Part shown: piece after piece, positions 14,062 through 27,336 of the stretch
Layout of the letters: every line of letters begins with the position of its first letter
How positions within the stretch are numbered: position 1 is the stretch's first letter
Assembly (NCBI RefSeq): GCF_001625215.2
Contig: NC_030385.2
Span: 1,295,135 to 1,359,134, forward strand
Reading direction: 5' to 3'
Source of the DNA: Daucus carota subsp. sativus
Taxonomy: Eukaryota > Streptophyta > Magnoliopsida > Apiales > Apiaceae
Length of the DNA stretch: 64,000 bases
Notes under the pieces: generated by a model
What the model was told of the DNA's origin: nothing
The model's input: the letters and a program-made list of their open reading frames with translations, nothing else
The model's database searches: none
Made by a program: the position numbers and the translations under genes

Positions 14062-15019
14062 TTTCTAATAACCACGATAAAATTAAGACGACGGAGATCC
14101 AACTACATATCTGGGTAATCATATGTGTTCATGTTGACAAAAAAAGCCAGGCCCAAAAATGAACATGCATCTATTGCAGTTTTTGGTATATTTTTGTAAC
14201 TTTCTCGACTATAGTATGCAGAGATTCATACCTATTTATTAGAAAGCTTTGTCATCATCTAGAATTAACTTTTCCATTTTCTTTAGATGCATATTTTTTT
14301 TTTGTTTTTTTACTGTTCTAAAAAGTTTCAATTCATACAAAAAAAATTAATTAAATTTTGACTAATCCTTAAAAGTATTTTATCAATTACTATTCGATTT
14401 GATAAAAATCTTCCAATTTATTAAAAGTTTTCAATAAATTCTGAATTAATAAATTAACCAATTAATTTTAATTTTCGATTTTACGATCATGGTCAAACTA
14501 TATTCAGCCTTCTTATTAATCTTTTTGTCAGGATTTTCTGCAAGTTTCATTTATGATTTCCATGATTGCACTAAAGAAAACAGTTATCAGACGATATGAA
14601 TGCAGTTGTATGATTATTTTCATGATTACTTTTCCAAAAACACCAACCTTTGTTTGTAAATAACTTTTCGAAAAAGATGAAGTTTTGTTTGAATTTTCAT
14701 TTTTCAATTAGTTTAAATTTAACAAAAACTCTGCAACCTAAATAGAGACGAGACAATGATGTTATCGTGCATATGATCCACCAGATAAAGCTTTAATTTC
14801 TTTTAACTAAAATACATTCTAAGGTTTAATATAAACTAAAAATAAAAATGGACACGAATGTCTCACCGATCCAGCAGCTAGCTCCCAACTTAACACTAAC
14901 TAAACGACGTAAATATTAACCTGGCTATATCTAAAAATTTCATAGCACCTGACAACACTCGATAACAAATAACATGTTTTGAAATATATGTAACATTTGA
15001 CACATTTTTTTAAGTATTA

Positions 15020-15322
15020 CTCCCTCCGTCTCAATTTATAGGTCCATTTTGGAATAAACACACATATTAAGAAAAAAGTTGGTTAGATAGAATTTTATCT
15101 CATGTATCATTAATTAGTGCATTGATAAGTGAGAATATTGTTGAGTTTCAAAAAAATCACAATAAATATAGGGATTTACTGCATTGAGAAATGAGAATAA
15201 TGTTGAGTTTCAAAAAAATCACAATTAATATGTAGATAAATTTGTATTGAAAGAAGAGAGGGACAAGTATTTTGGGACAAAAATTTTTCTCAAACTGGAC
15301 CTATAAATTGAGACGGAGGGAG
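15020..15322. mobile_element. Stowaway MITE (Tc1/Mariner)
   Basis: This 303-bp element is bounded by TA dinucleotides. Its long inverted ends begin CTCCCTCCGTCTCAATTTAT and the right end reads back the same sequence. TA target duplication and the CTCCCTCCG(T) terminus define Stowaway MITEs. It has no coding capacity. Confidence 0.85.
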
Positions 15323-16132
15323 TATATTTAAATTTATTAAACAAGAATGTATGAATATTAATATCATACTTCAAATAATTTCTTTTTTAAAACTAACGAT
15401 TTTAGCTGTATGATCATATTTCAAATAATATCTTCAAATATTAAGCGACGTGTATTTCAGAACGGAGAGATAATGTATAATTCTAATGCAGAGTATTTGA
15501 CATCTAAAATTTATATAAAAAAGAGATGAGTTATTGTGATTTACTTAAAATTCTCATAAAAGATGTTATCCAAGTGTTATAAAATTTCACCGACTAAATT
15601 CGATTGAATAATGTTTGATCGAATTTAATCGAACGTATATCCAGTTTCAGATCTAAATTCAGTTTAAGGTGACCGAATTCAAATGTATTTTAATTTTTGT
15701 ATCAATAACGAATTCAAATTGATCGAATTTATGTTTATCTTAAATTTTATACCGACAATGAAAAATATTCTAGTTCGATAATAAAAATATTAAAAAATAA
15801 ATGTCAAACTTGTATTTCCTAGCTACTCAGATTCTAATTTACCCCGAAAGTTATACGGAAAAGGGTAGCGATTAAAACGAAAAGGAACAAAAGAAGGCCG
15901 GGAAAAAGGACGAGGAGAATGACTAGTAGACATGTGAAATCTGTGGAATGATATAGTAATTATTATTAATGACAACAACCTGTGAGAGAATCCAAACCCT
16001 AGCAATTGGCCTTAGCACATGAATGTAGAAAAATAAATCCATCCAATTTAAAGTAGCAGAAGTGGGGCCACTAATAACTGAGAGCTCGTCGATGTTCGAG
16101 GACAGATTTATATAGGACTTGTGTAAAGTTCT

Positions 16133-16384
16133 AATCCCTCCGTCCCCTTGAGTAGTATACATTGGGGGACGGGGACGCGGCACGGACTTTAATGCTCCTG
16201 AAAAGTGTAGTTGTGCAATCTATTTTTAAAATTTTTCTTTTCTGAATTAAAGTCCGGATGTTATATTTTTATACAGAAAAAGAAAATCTCAAAAATAAGT
16301 TACGAAACTATATTTTATAAGAGCATTGAAATGCGTGTCGAGCAGTTAAAAAGAAACTTATAGAATTAAATGGGACATAGGGAG
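16133..16384. mobile_element. Diverged Stowaway-type MITE
   Basis: The left end reads ATCCCTCCGTCCCCTTGAG and the right end reads GGGACATAGGGAG, both next to TA. The inverted ends are imperfect, so the exact borders are approximate. Confidence 0.5.
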
Positions 16385-18689
16385 TAACATTTTCTGACTT
16401 CGACTCGTGTATGTATGTTTATGTTTATGCATGTTTCATCCACCTTACGTGACTTTTCTGAATGATTCGTTTGAGAAAATGAGATGGCTTGGTTCGTTTT
16501 TGGAGTCATCTTCGAGTTTAATGAATTTGTGGTAGGTTGAGTCGAGTTTAATGTGTCCGTATATTCTCTGGAACATGTTTTCGAGAGCGTCAACCTTTCA
16601 TGATTAGATTTTAAACACAAGATCTAGCCGGTCGAATTTCGAACCGTGAGATTTTAATCGAGTAATTAACAAAACATAGAGAATTTTTCGTTTGTGACGA
16701 ACAAAAATCCTAAGTTCTGAGAAGAAGGTCTAAATGAATTTTAGAGAATAATTTAACATTTTTTACTTGATCTCATGTATTTTGGATCAAAGAGTGGATT
16801 ATGTACATTCATTCTTGTGAGATAAGTTCTGATATCATGTTGACAAAAGGAGTGGATTACGGTGCCATCTTTACGGTAAGCTCTGATACCATATCGAAAA
16901 TCAGTTCATCTCAAATTTTAAGATCTTATGATGAAAGAATGGATCACGCAGTACGCACGTTCATTTTTTAAATTTTGATATCATGTTGATAACTGATCCT
17001 TCTAAAATCTCACTGTGTTATCAAGAAAAATCTAAATAGATATTATATTATATTTTATTATTATTTAATAATAATTCATACAGATAATTTATCGACTAAG
17101 TTGATTGAAAGCCGAAAAGATAATTGAAATTGTATTATCTTCGTCTAATAATAATTAAGACATAAAATTTGAGACGGAGAGAATAGACGGAGTCCATTAC
17201 ACCGTGAAATTCGGTAAGTTTATCCTTGTGTGTAGTAGTTTATGAGGATTCCAGCCCATGCTGCTGGCTCACACTATCTTTTCATCTTTCACCATGAATT
17301 ATGCATGTAGATAAGAAAAACCATCTGGTCCCTGCACTGAGCTGAGCCACTAAACGTCTTCACTTTCTTCTTGGGACAACCCACATTTGCGAACTTTTTA
17401 CACTTCTTATCAACGTACTTCTGTTTCTATTTGACCAAAATTTTAACCCCTTGTCATTAGTACAAGTTAAAACTGATAAATCTCCACATTAGTCCTTATT
17501 AGAATATAGTCAAGGCTTTGACTTTTTATGTTTTTTTTTTTTTTTTGTTTTTGTTTTTCCCCTCTTCATCTAGAATTTACCAAGACCAAGACCGAATCTG
17601 AATGTGATGGAGAATTGAAGAGTAGTCTTAAGCTGTTGATGATCATGGTAGTGTAGTGGAGTGTGACTGATTAGCTGGGCCCACCTGCTAAAATAAGGAA
17701 AAAAAATTCGGAAAATACAAGTGTTCCTTAAACAGTCGACATATCGTTGCCATATTTTGACTATTTGCACAACGGGAAGTGGTTGATATACACACACATA
17801 AAGCGAATATAAAGAAAGTTTTCGCAGCTAATCAACTCGTCCGGAAAACTCACTACGCTCTTCCTTTGAACGGAGCTCTGATATTATATTAGAATAATAT
17901 TATATATTAAATTTAATAGTGTAACAAGGAAGAAGTCTCAAAATCGAAAATTACCAGAATAATTGAATTATGAGCCGAACTTGACATATGTCTCGATTGA
18001 CCAGATATGTCGGATCTTCTTCCCATATATTTGTGTAGCCTATCTGTATAGGATTAAGACAACAAAATTCTGTTAAAATTAAGTTTTTATCTCTATTATT
18101 GTTTAGAAATTATTTATTAGTTGATTTTACCTTTTAATCATATTTATGTTAGAATATCTTCTGGATTCAAAGAATATTATTAAGAGATATTATATATAAT
18201 TATTTAGTTATATCTCGTTTTAAAGTAGGAAAATATTCTAATTTAACTAAGATTAATTACTAAAAAATTTGAGAGATTATTGAGATTAATGAAAATAAGT
18301 GGCAACAGAAGAGATCATATATTAATCAACAGCCGGTATTTAAACCAAGTATATATAATGAAGGAGTTCTTCCATGTCATGAGAAGGGAAGGACCTGTGC
18401 ATCTGAGCTGCTTTAATTTGCAGACTCTGAACAAGGAGGTGAGGTGCTGATTTATTTGGAAAGATCACAAAAGAGAGAACATAACGATAACGAAGTCACT
18501 TTATGTGGGCTAGTACTGCAAGTACTCCTACTATTTTATTTATCAAGCTGTACTTTTTCCTTCTCAGTTTCTGTGTTATCAGAATTTCATGAGTTTCTAC
18601 TTTTATTCTTTGTTTAAAGATTATGAGCAAAAGTGCTAAATTGCTATTATTTCTTATATAATCAACACCTTCGACATATTCAGACTCTC

Positions 18690-18952
18690 GATATCTCGAA
18701 AAAGGAGTCAGATTTGTTAGACAAAAAAGTAAAAAAAAATAAAAAAGTAAAGTAGAAGTTAAACAAGTTAAGACTTATAAGTGAAAAAAGTGTTTAGGAA
18801 ATAAGTAGAAGCCGTGAAACAAAAGTTAGTATTCGTAGCTTTTTATAAGTACTTCTTGACTTTTTACACAAACGATACAAATAAGTGCTTCTAACTTATA
18901 ACTCCAGAAGTCGGGCTTATAAGCCCGTGCCAAACACCCACATAATTAAATT
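18690..18952. mobile_element. hAT-like MITE (TTATAAGTGC family copy)
   Basis: The sequence is built around CTTATAAGTG...AAGTGTTTGGAAATAAGTAGAAG-type and ACTTCTTGACTTTTTACACAAA-type blocks. The same blocks recur at about 50100-50345, 50780-52274 and 53455-53690, so this is one dispersed noncoding family. The ends resemble the (G)CCGTTTGG/CCAAAC ends common in hAT-type plant MITEs. The borders are not firmly fixed. Confidence 0.45.
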
Positions 18953-20658
18953 TGATATCGAGCCGGAATTCATAATTCAAAACAGAGGAGTAGCAATCAT
19001 GCACACTGTAATTAGAAAGCATGCATGGTAAATATTGGCATTAACTAGCTTCTTAAAACATGTTATTCAACACTAATTGTCCGCAATGTACTGGTCTGAG
19101 ACTATTTACTATATTCAGAATAATATTTATGTAAAATGCAGAGAGTTGGAAGAAATACATGCTGTACAATAAGTTGTTAGCATCAAATATTTAATATTCA
19201 ACAGGATGAATGATAAAAGGGCACACCACACAATCACATCCAAGGTCTCAGTTTCCACCAAAAACAAAACTTGTAAAAACCATCACAGCTCCTGGACTGC
19301 CTCCACCGTCGGTTGTAGCCACACTCTTTCTGCTACCTACTCATATCGGTCAGTTCTCGTAAAATCTCAAATTGATAAATTACGAAGACTTCTCAGGATC
19401 GTATCATATTTTTAATTGTCGGAATTTGACGAAATATTTTTAATCTAGAAAAATTATGCAGGTGAAGCCGAGCCATACAATGTGACATTATGCACTATAG
19501 ATAAACAAACGTAATTAACAAGAAGATTAGGAAAAGATGATTAATTAAGTAATTAACAGAAAGCTAGTTCCTGTTGGAGTACTTGTTAGTAGTTGAGTTT
19601 TGTAGAAATTCCTACCTCCACATCATAACAACAATAATATTATGAGACGGTCAAGTCCTACCAGCCCCCACTCATGCCAACCATTAACTAAATTGCAAAT
19701 AATAATAAATTTTTCGATCTCCTTTTTTATAATAAAGTATAAAAAAGTAGCATTTTCTTGTTTTATATTCTTCAATGAGATTGGCCCACTCTAGAATGTC
19801 ATTTCACTTTATATTGTTTTCAAATTAGTGTGAACTTAATTCACTTCAAAATGGAGCCAAATAAGATATAAAATAACAAATAAAATTTTATTTATTTATT
19901 TGCACTTGTTACCCATTTTTTTTGAGTAATTGACTAAGTATATGTTCAGTATATGTTGATCTCTTATAATAAAGATCTGACCAAATCAGAACAAACACAA
20001 AAATAATAAAATCGATCCGACAAGTATATGTTCTAATAAACATCTGACCAAACGAGAACGAACGAGAAAAGAATGAAATCGATCCGACAAGTAATACTCC
20101 CATAATCATGAACATGGATGGTATTTATTAGGTATTTAAAATTGCATAATTTCTTAGGATTTTCATTTAGTACTCCCTTATCTATTTCATTTGTTATTAA
20201 TTTTTGTCATTACATGAAACGTATTATATATATATATATATATATATAATATAATATAATTTTTATTTTTTTTAAAAATTGAAATTTGAATATTAAAAAT
20301 ATATTTTAAAATAAATAATAATTTATAAAATTATCTGTATTAAAATACGTGTGGAACCGTCTCCAACCGAAGGTTAGCCGGGGAGTATTTGATAACCTCA
20401 TGCACCTCATATTACTTTCTTCATCAATTCCTTTCCACTCTCTCCCTCTAGCTCTCCAAGCTCAAATAGTCAAACAGTGATCTTCTCAGCAGCAAGCTCT
20501 CATACAAATATAAGATCATAACATATAACATATATAGAGTAGTACATAATTCGATGCTGCTGATGATGAAGATGATGAGTCTACTCGGAGCAGAAGATCA
20601 TAAGGCTAATTCGTGACTACCATGGGAGTACTGAGACTACTAGTTCTTGGCATGCATC

Positions 20659-23600
20659 ATGTCGTCTAACCCTCCGAATCCGAATTCCACCAAAGATTTC
20701 TTCGCTTCTCCAGCTCTCTCTCTTTCTCTCGTATGCATCTAACTTCAAATTCATTACTTATCTCAGTGTTAAAGAGGTGTTCCATATTCGTTATTCGACA
20801 AAAAATTAAGAACTTATTTCAGAAAAAAGTAAAAATTATATGTACTTTTCTCCAAAAATATGTCCTTATTTCTGTCGGTATCTCCATGTAATGTATTTAT
20901 GACGAAATTTTGTGATTTTTGTGATGGGAAAATAGGCTGGAATTTTTCGACATGGGACGGGGACAGGAGCGAACGCGGACGTGGAGGAGGGAGATGAGGG
21001 AAGCGGCGGGGGAGGCGCGAGAGCAGCAGGCAGCAAAGACACCGTGGAGATCAGCAGCGAGACCTCCGGTCCTGCGAGATCTCCTTCTGACGAGGACTCT
21101 GACGGAGCTGGAGACGACGAGGATTTTAACAAAAACAAGAAGAAGAAAAGGAAGAAATATCACAGACACACCGCGGAACAAATTAGGGAAATGGAAGCGT
21201 AAGCAATGATTATGTCTTGCTAATTAATTTCTGTGCATTTTTTGTTTTTGTATTGCTTCGAATGTCTACTGTTAGTTTCGCAACCTCATCGATACTTGCA
21301 TTCTAATTTTGTTTGCTACTATCAGCTGCATGGAATTCAATGTTAGTTTTCTGACACTTTTTCTTCTCACAATCTCCATTAGCTACAATCTGCAGTAGCA
21401 ATCACAAGTTTTCGGGACTTATCAATCATGAAATTTGCTGTGTTAATCACCTCTTTAGGGCCCATTTTCTCTTCTCTCTTTATCTAAGCGTGTACTATTT
21501 AGGTTAACATGAACTGTATGCAATATGCATAAGCATTCACAGTAATATGCTATAATTGTTTAGGTTAACTGTAGCATGTAGTTTCCTCAGATTAATCATG
21601 ATTGTTGAGATACTGTTTGAACGTCTCAGGTAATTCCTCGGATACTTTATCTACTATCTGAGGACAGTTACTCGAGATACATCTTGGGTTCCATGTTGAG
21701 AACTAGTTCATCTAAAACCTTAATTAGACTGTCCCTCACTCGAAATCTCATTTTTTGGGGTTGAAGAGACCTCCGCCAAACCTGGCACTGACACCATATT
21801 GAGAACACTCCATCTAAACCTTAAGGCGTTAATGGAAGGATCCAAATGAATCTTATGTTATATTTAAACAGGTTCCTTATTAACTGAATAAAATATACAT
21901 ATTAAACTATAGATTCTCCTGAAACCTGTGGATGAATATGATTATACCATAAAATGTAATGAAAAAAGAAACTCTTAATAACTCAATTATCAGAAGATTG
22001 GACTGTAATTATATCTATAATCTTATTTTTATTTTATTTTATTTTTTTATAACAGGCTATTTAAAGAATCACCCCATCCAGATGAGAAGCAACGGCAAGA
22101 ATTGAGCAAACAATTAGGACTGCATCCGAGGCAAGTTAAATTTTGGTTTCAGAATCGTCGAACACAGATTAAGGTATACTTCTAATTTGTATCTTCTAAT
22201 GCAATTTCTGTAAATAAGTTAGTGATATATTTAATTTAGCTATTATGAATTCAATGTAGCTGTGTTTGTTACATTGTGATATTATATTATAATGTTGATA
22301 ATCCGGCCTTCTGATAAAAATATGGAAGATCTGGATTGATAGAATTTAATGAAACGGGTTGTGTATGTGACTACTGCAGGCAATTCAAGAACGCCATGAG
22401 AACTCGTTGTTGAAGACAGAAATGGACAAGCTTCGCGATGAAAACAAGGCGTTAAGAGAGGCCACAAACAAGACCTCGTGTCCTAGCTGTGGTACTGCCA
22501 CCTCTAGCAAAGATGCTGGTGTAACTTCTGAGGAACAGCAATTAAGGATTGAAAATGCCAGACTAAAATCCGAGGTAACGATTACACGTCTACTGCACAC
22601 ACTAATTGTTAAGCTAATTGGGATTTTGATGAATGTGTCTTAACTAACGATTTGATACCAACTTGTAGAATGAAAAACTCCGGGCTTATATGGGAAAGTA
22701 CCCGTCAGGAACATCACCAACTACCTCATCCTGCTCAGCTGAGACTGATCAAACCGGGAAAAGATGTTCTCTAGATTTTTACAGTGGCAGTTTTGGGCTA
22801 GAAAAATCACGAATTGTAGAGATTGTTTATCAAGCTGCAGAAGAGCTCAGGAAGATGGCTACAGTAGGTGAACCACTATGGATAAGAAGCTTGGAGACTG
22901 GCCGGGAGATACTTAATTACGATGAATACATCAAGGACTTCTCTGTCGGAGAGCAGACAAACAGATCATCTGTCGAAGCTTCAAGAGAATCTGGAGTTGT
23001 GTTTATGGATCTTACTACATTAGTTCAAAGTCTAATGGACGTGGTAAGTTCATTCAATAATGTAAATGTTTCATGGAACGACAGAAGTACATGTAACTAA
23101 CAACAGGTGATGTTAGTATAGAATCAGTGGCAGGAATTGTTTCCTTGCATGATCTCGAAGGCAGCTACTATAGATGTTATCAGCAGTGGAGATAGTGCTA
23201 GTAAAGACGGAGCGATTCAACTGGTAAGCAATTCAGACACATTTTCTGTTATTATCTGGATCGTCGCTGATATAACGTATTAAGATTGGGAGCTAAGGCC
23301 ACCATTTACCCGACATTGCCTACAGATGTTTGCAGAGATGCAGATGCTTACTCCGATGGTGGCTACGAGAGAAGTTTACTTTGTTCGACATTGCAAACAG
23401 CTGAGTACTGATCAATGGGCGATTGTTGATGTCTCGGTAGACAATGTTGAGAAGAATATTGATGAATCATTGCTGAAATGTAGAAAGCGTCCTTCGGGCT
23501 GTATCATCGAGGACAAGTCGAATGGCCACTGTAAGGTTAGTAGTTATGATGAATTATAGCTGGAAAACGCGGAAATTGATCAGATGTTGATCTAAGGGGT

Positions 23601-24755
23601 TGCTGTGTCAGGTGATCTGGGTAGAACATCTGGAATGCCAGAAGAGTCTGATACACACATTGTATCGAACAATTGTTCAAAGCGGAATGGCCTTCGGTGC
23701 AAGACACTGGATTAAAACACTGCAGCTGCAATGCGAGCGCTTAGTCTTCTTCATGGCCACAAATGTGCCCACAAAAGACTCCAGCGGTGAGCCAAGCTGC
23801 ATATCAGTTGATCGTTTCGAAATTGATACTGTCATCTAACTTCGTCTAGTCCATCACAGGTGTCGCCACATTGGCCGGGAGAAAAAGCATCTTGAACCTG
23901 GCTCAGAGAATGACAAAGAGTTTTTATCGCGCTCTGGGAGCATCAAGCAGGAATACATGGAACAAAGCGCCTAGTAAATCAGGAGACGACATACGAATAT
24001 CGTCCAGGAAAAACTTGAATGACCCCGGAGAACCCCTCGGAGTCATACTATGTGCAGTTACGTCTGTCTGGCTGCCGGTCTCTCATCTTGTTCTGTTTGA
24101 TTTCTTGAGGGATGAAACACGAAGAAACGAGGTATGGAGATAATCCTTTACACATGTTTTTGTAATCGAAAAATAACTACTCACATTTCTCTGTATAATC
24201 CAGTGGGACATTATGTCAAACGGAGGTCCGGTTCAGACCATAGTGAACTTGGCTAAAGGGCAAGATCGAGGCAACGCAGTAACCATCCAAGTAAGTCGAT
24301 TTCAGCAAAACATTACTACCATTTACCAGTAAACTCTATTTCTTCCCCCTAAATCTTACATTCTCCACCGAAACCAGGAAATAAAGCCGAAGGAAAACAG
24401 CGTCTGGATACTCCAGGACAGCTGCACAAACGTGTACGAATCCACAATAGTCTACGCACCTGTGGACATCAGCGGAATGCAATCAGTGATAACAGGCTGT
24501 GACTCGAGCAATGTATCCATAATGCCATCAGGCTTCGCTATCCTTCCAGAAGGTATTGAGTCGAGGCCCCTGGTAATATCTTCCAGGGCGGACGACAAGA
24601 GCACAGGAGGGTCATTACTTACCATTGCTTTTCAAGTACTGATAAGTGAATCTCCAACAGCTAAACTTAGTATGGAATCTGTAGAGTCTGTTAACAAACT
24701 TATATCATGTACATTGCATAACATTAAGACAGGGTTGCAGTGTGAAGATGGGTGA
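20659..24755 (+). CDS. GL2: HD-ZIP IV homeodomain transcription factor, GLABRA2 type, 11 exons
   Basis: Encodes a class IV HD-ZIP factor; Arabidopsis GL2 controls trichome, root-hair and seed-coat epidermal fate. Exons: 20659-20730, 20936-21198, 22056-22173, 22380-22574, 22669-23043, 23122-23223, 23326-23535, 23612-23786, 23860-24131, 24204-24290, 24378-24755. These give 2247 nt and 748 aa (Arabidopsis GL2 747 from memory). The N-terminus [18 protein letters not shown] is the GL2-specific signature, unlike ANL2/PDF2 relatives. An acidic linker runs to about residue 88. The homeodomain spans about 95-155 with KFWFQNRR at 140-147. A zipper-loop-zipper follows, with the redox CPSC loop at 185-188. 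START and SAD domains follow from SLDFYSGSF onward (LPSGFxI-type and SVESVNKL blocks are visible). All splice sites are GT/AG and all catalogue blocks are present, so the gene looks intact. The ATG at 20659 is the one in frame with the signature. Confidence 0.96.
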
Positions 24756-26063
24756 TTCATCGCTCGCTTTCTCATATTAGTAGAGGCAGCGGCGCTAGTT
24801 ACTAGTAAATTTTATTGTGCCCAGATTTTTTCTCTGTATCCATTGAGTTGATATCTAAATTGTTACAAGAAAAAACTCCTCGTCAATTTAATTTCCAGTT
24901 CTTCACCATTCTTCCTCGTAACTTTGATAATAAGAAAAGAAAGCAACAGTTTATACTCGTATATCCAGTGTTGTAAAAAGCGGGATTCGGAGTTAATCGG
25001 TGAAGTCATGGAACAAGGATTAATCGGAGATTTAACCGGATTGATCGGAGATTTAATCGTTCGGCGAGTTACGAAATGAGGATTAATCGATGAATCGCGA
25101 TTAATCACTGACTTTTAGAACAGAGCGTGTATCTGATTTTGGTCAGATTTTATAATTTCCGTATCGATTTTAATTTAGATATACTTGGCATAGAAAGCAA
25201 TCAAAGTCTGTCATATTATTGACATCTTCAAAATTTTACCACTCATATCAACTATCAAGGCATTAATCAGAAACTTCAGTATAGCCATGGCTTCCACCCA
25301 GAACTTCAGTATAGCCATGGCTTCCACCCAGCAGGCTAGCGAAACTAGTTATGAGCAATAACTAAAATCAATCAACTATAAATTTGAAAACATGCAGGTG
25401 GAATGTGATTGAATGAAGTTCAAATAATTTTGCGGACATTCAAGCCTGATAATTTGTTCCTCCATTTCTTTGGTGTGTTCAAACTTCAAACTAATTCCAT
25501 TCCATGCAATTTTCTACATTCATTCGTGTTCTTCCATCCATATCCTAAGAAATTCTGTCCAAAAATAATTTCCGCTTCCTGTTTTCTACATTACTACCAT
25601 TAAATTAAATCCATCCGAACTTCATTAAACTCATTGCTATCTATATTCTGCATTGCTCTGTATTATATTAATAAGAGTTATCTTGCTTCATATGCATCAC
25701 TAGTACTAAATCTATGTTAGCACATAGCAACACATTGTACATCCAAAAGATCACAAACCAAAGGCAAATTATACCGTAATTATAGTAAACAGTCCGCTTC
25801 TTTGTCGACTAATCAAGTATCTTCCTAGTTAATCCACCAAAACCACTCTATTACTACCAATTAGTAGCTCAGCATTTCCAAATTGGCAATATAAAATACA
25901 TTCAAAATGTCACAATTCAAGCAAATTCACAATAATCAACGCAAACATCACTCAAATATCGAATATATTGAAACAACAAAGTCACCAAAAACACATTATT
26001 TCATTAAACATTAAATTTCACAATGTAACAACAATAAGTCGAGGAAACAACCATAATTGCCAC
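24756..26063. other. Intergenic region between GL2 and RPS17 (convergent 3' ends)
   Basis: The two genes converge here, so this holds both 3' UTRs. At 24970-25110 a set of degenerate GGATTAATCG(G/A) units recurs. At about 25266-25330 a 30-bp unit (AACTTCAGTATAGCCATGGC plus TTCCACCCAG) is duplicated in tandem. I see no gene in it. Confidence 0.6.
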
Positions 26064-26501
26064 TCAAGCCTGCGCAGAAGCCAACGGAAGCCCGAGCTCA
26101 TTCGACACAGCCTCCTTCTTCGCATTCCTCGGAGGAACCGGAATAGCAAGAAACGTCTTGGTCTTACTAATAGGCCTACATTTCTCAAGCTGCACATAAT
26201 CCCCCACTTGAAACTTGTTTTCCGGGTCATGGGCCTGGAACTTCTTCTTCTTCCTCACTCTGCGCTTGTACTTGGGATGTGGGGCCAAGCGGGTGACTTC
26301 GACGGAGACGGTTTTGTCGTTTGTGGCGCAGACGACGCGGCCCTGGAGGGTTTTCATGGCGCGGATGGGGGGAGTGGAGAGGGGGCGAGGGGGGAGGAAG
26401 GAGGGGGGCTTGGAGAGGTGGGGGAGGGGGGTTGGGTGGAGGAAGGGGGAGGTGAGGGAGAGAGATTTGAATTGGGAGAGAGGGAGGTGGAGGAGAGACA
26501 T
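26064..26501 (-). CDS. RPS17: Plastid 30S ribosomal protein S17, nuclear-encoded, intronless
   Basis: A 145-aa precursor of the S17 component of the chloroplast small ribosomal subunit, an early 16S rRNA-binding protein. Residues 1 to about 48 are Ser/Pro/Leu/Thr-rich with almost no acidic residues, as expected of a chloroplast transit peptide. The mature part starts near AMKTLQGRVVCATNDKTVSV. The family signature GDYVQLEKCRPISKTKTF is near residues 100-117. A short Ala/Glu-rich tail follows. Its place beside GL2 matches Arabidopsis, where RPS17 (At1g79850) follows GL2. The ATG is the first in frame after the upstream transposon, whose near end lies 64 bp away. Confidence 0.95.
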   Translation of the reverse strand: MSLLHLPLSQFKSLSLTSPFLHPTPLPHLSKPPSFLPPRPLSTPPIRAMKTLQGRVVCATNDKTVSVEVTRLAPHPKYKRRVRKKKKFQAHDPENKFQVGDYVQLEKCRPISKTKTFLAIPVPPRNAKKEAVSNELGLPLASAQA

Positions 26502-26565
26502 TTTGCGAGAGAGACTGAGAGAGATGAGTTTGAGAGGATAAGAGATGATGAACTGATGAAGATAG

Positions 26566-27327
26566 GAGTCCGGATCCTCTGTCTCTTTTTTGTGTCCCCT
26601 TGTATGTCCCTTCTTCTATTGGTCAGTTCATTACTTTGCACGTGAATTATAGTTTCTCTTTCTATAGTTTTTCACAGTTAAACTTATTCAAATTTATATA
26701 ATCTACATTTTTATTATTAAAATATAAATATGTGTATAAAAAATATAAATTAGAATTTCATCCCACAAATAATAACGAGGCCCCCTGCATACACACTAGT
26801 TTTATAATTAAAATTAGCCTTCTAAATAAAACCAGCCAATTTGATATTTAATAATAAATTAATGTTTTTTAATTATTTCAATGATATTAAAAATATAAAT
26901 GATATGTGGCAAAAAAATAAAAAATATAAATGATATAATTCTAATCATTTATATTTTTTAATTCTAATTTTAGCTAAAAATATTAGTGTGCATGCAAGGG
27001 GTCTTGTTATTATTTGTATGATAAAATCAGTTTATATATTTTATACACATACTTGTTATTTTTCTAGTTTAAAAAATGCAACATTTGGGTATATATTATT
27101 ATATTAAAATAGATCTTATATTCAACATGCTTTTTTATAAAAAAAATAAATAAAATATATTTCAATAATAAAAATGTAGGTTATATAAATTTGAAAAAAT
27201 TTGACGGTGAAAAACTATCAAGAAAGAATAAAAAGAAATTATAATTCACGTGCAGAGTAAGGAACTGACCAATAGAAAAGAAGGGACATAAAGGGGACAC
27301 AAAAAAAGAGACAGAGGATCCGGACTC
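26566..27327. mobile_element. Foldback Mutator-like MITE directly upstream of RPS17
   Basis: This 762-bp element has long inverted arms. The left end starts GAGTCCGGATCCTCTGTCTC and the right end reads GAGACAGAGGATCCGGACTC. Homology continues inward through ATTGGTCAGTTC/GAACTGACCAAT and GTGAATTATA/TATAATTCAC. Diverged homology runs on almost to the centre (GCATACACACTAG against CTAGTGTGCATGC-like). It is flanked by a perfect 9-bp duplication, TGAAGATAG, at 26557-26565 and 27328-27336. A 9-bp duplication with long arms indicates the Mutator superfamily. There is no transposase. It now separates the RPS17 start from its original upstream region. Confidence 0.88.
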
Positions 27328-27336
27328 TGAAGATAG

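Larger units (their letters stand above)
10523..20658. other. 10-kb gene-free intergenic stretch between GC5 and GL2
   Basis: I see no credible gene here; the open frames are short and low-complexity. It holds the shared or bidirectional upstream regions of GC5 and GL2, which are transcribed divergently. It also holds a 39-bp tandem duplication near 11315-11395, three dispersed copies of a TTGCATGTTTAT-containing unit at 13390-13750, a Helitron-like 3' end at 14034-14061, and Stowaway-type MITEs at 15020-15322 and about 16133-16384. A hAT-like MITE lies at about 18690-18952, a T-tract near 17530, and an (AT)n microsatellite at about 20225-20248. Core GL2 promoter sequence should lie in the last kilobase, where CT-rich 5' UTR-like sequence begins near 20440. 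Confidence 0.6.

Noticed and set aside
25968..26645. Open frames on the plus strand overlapping RPS17, up to 225 codons, Gly/Glu/Arg-rich
   Set aside because: They are antisense shadows of the Pro/Ser-rich transit peptide of RPS17, with no family resemblance.
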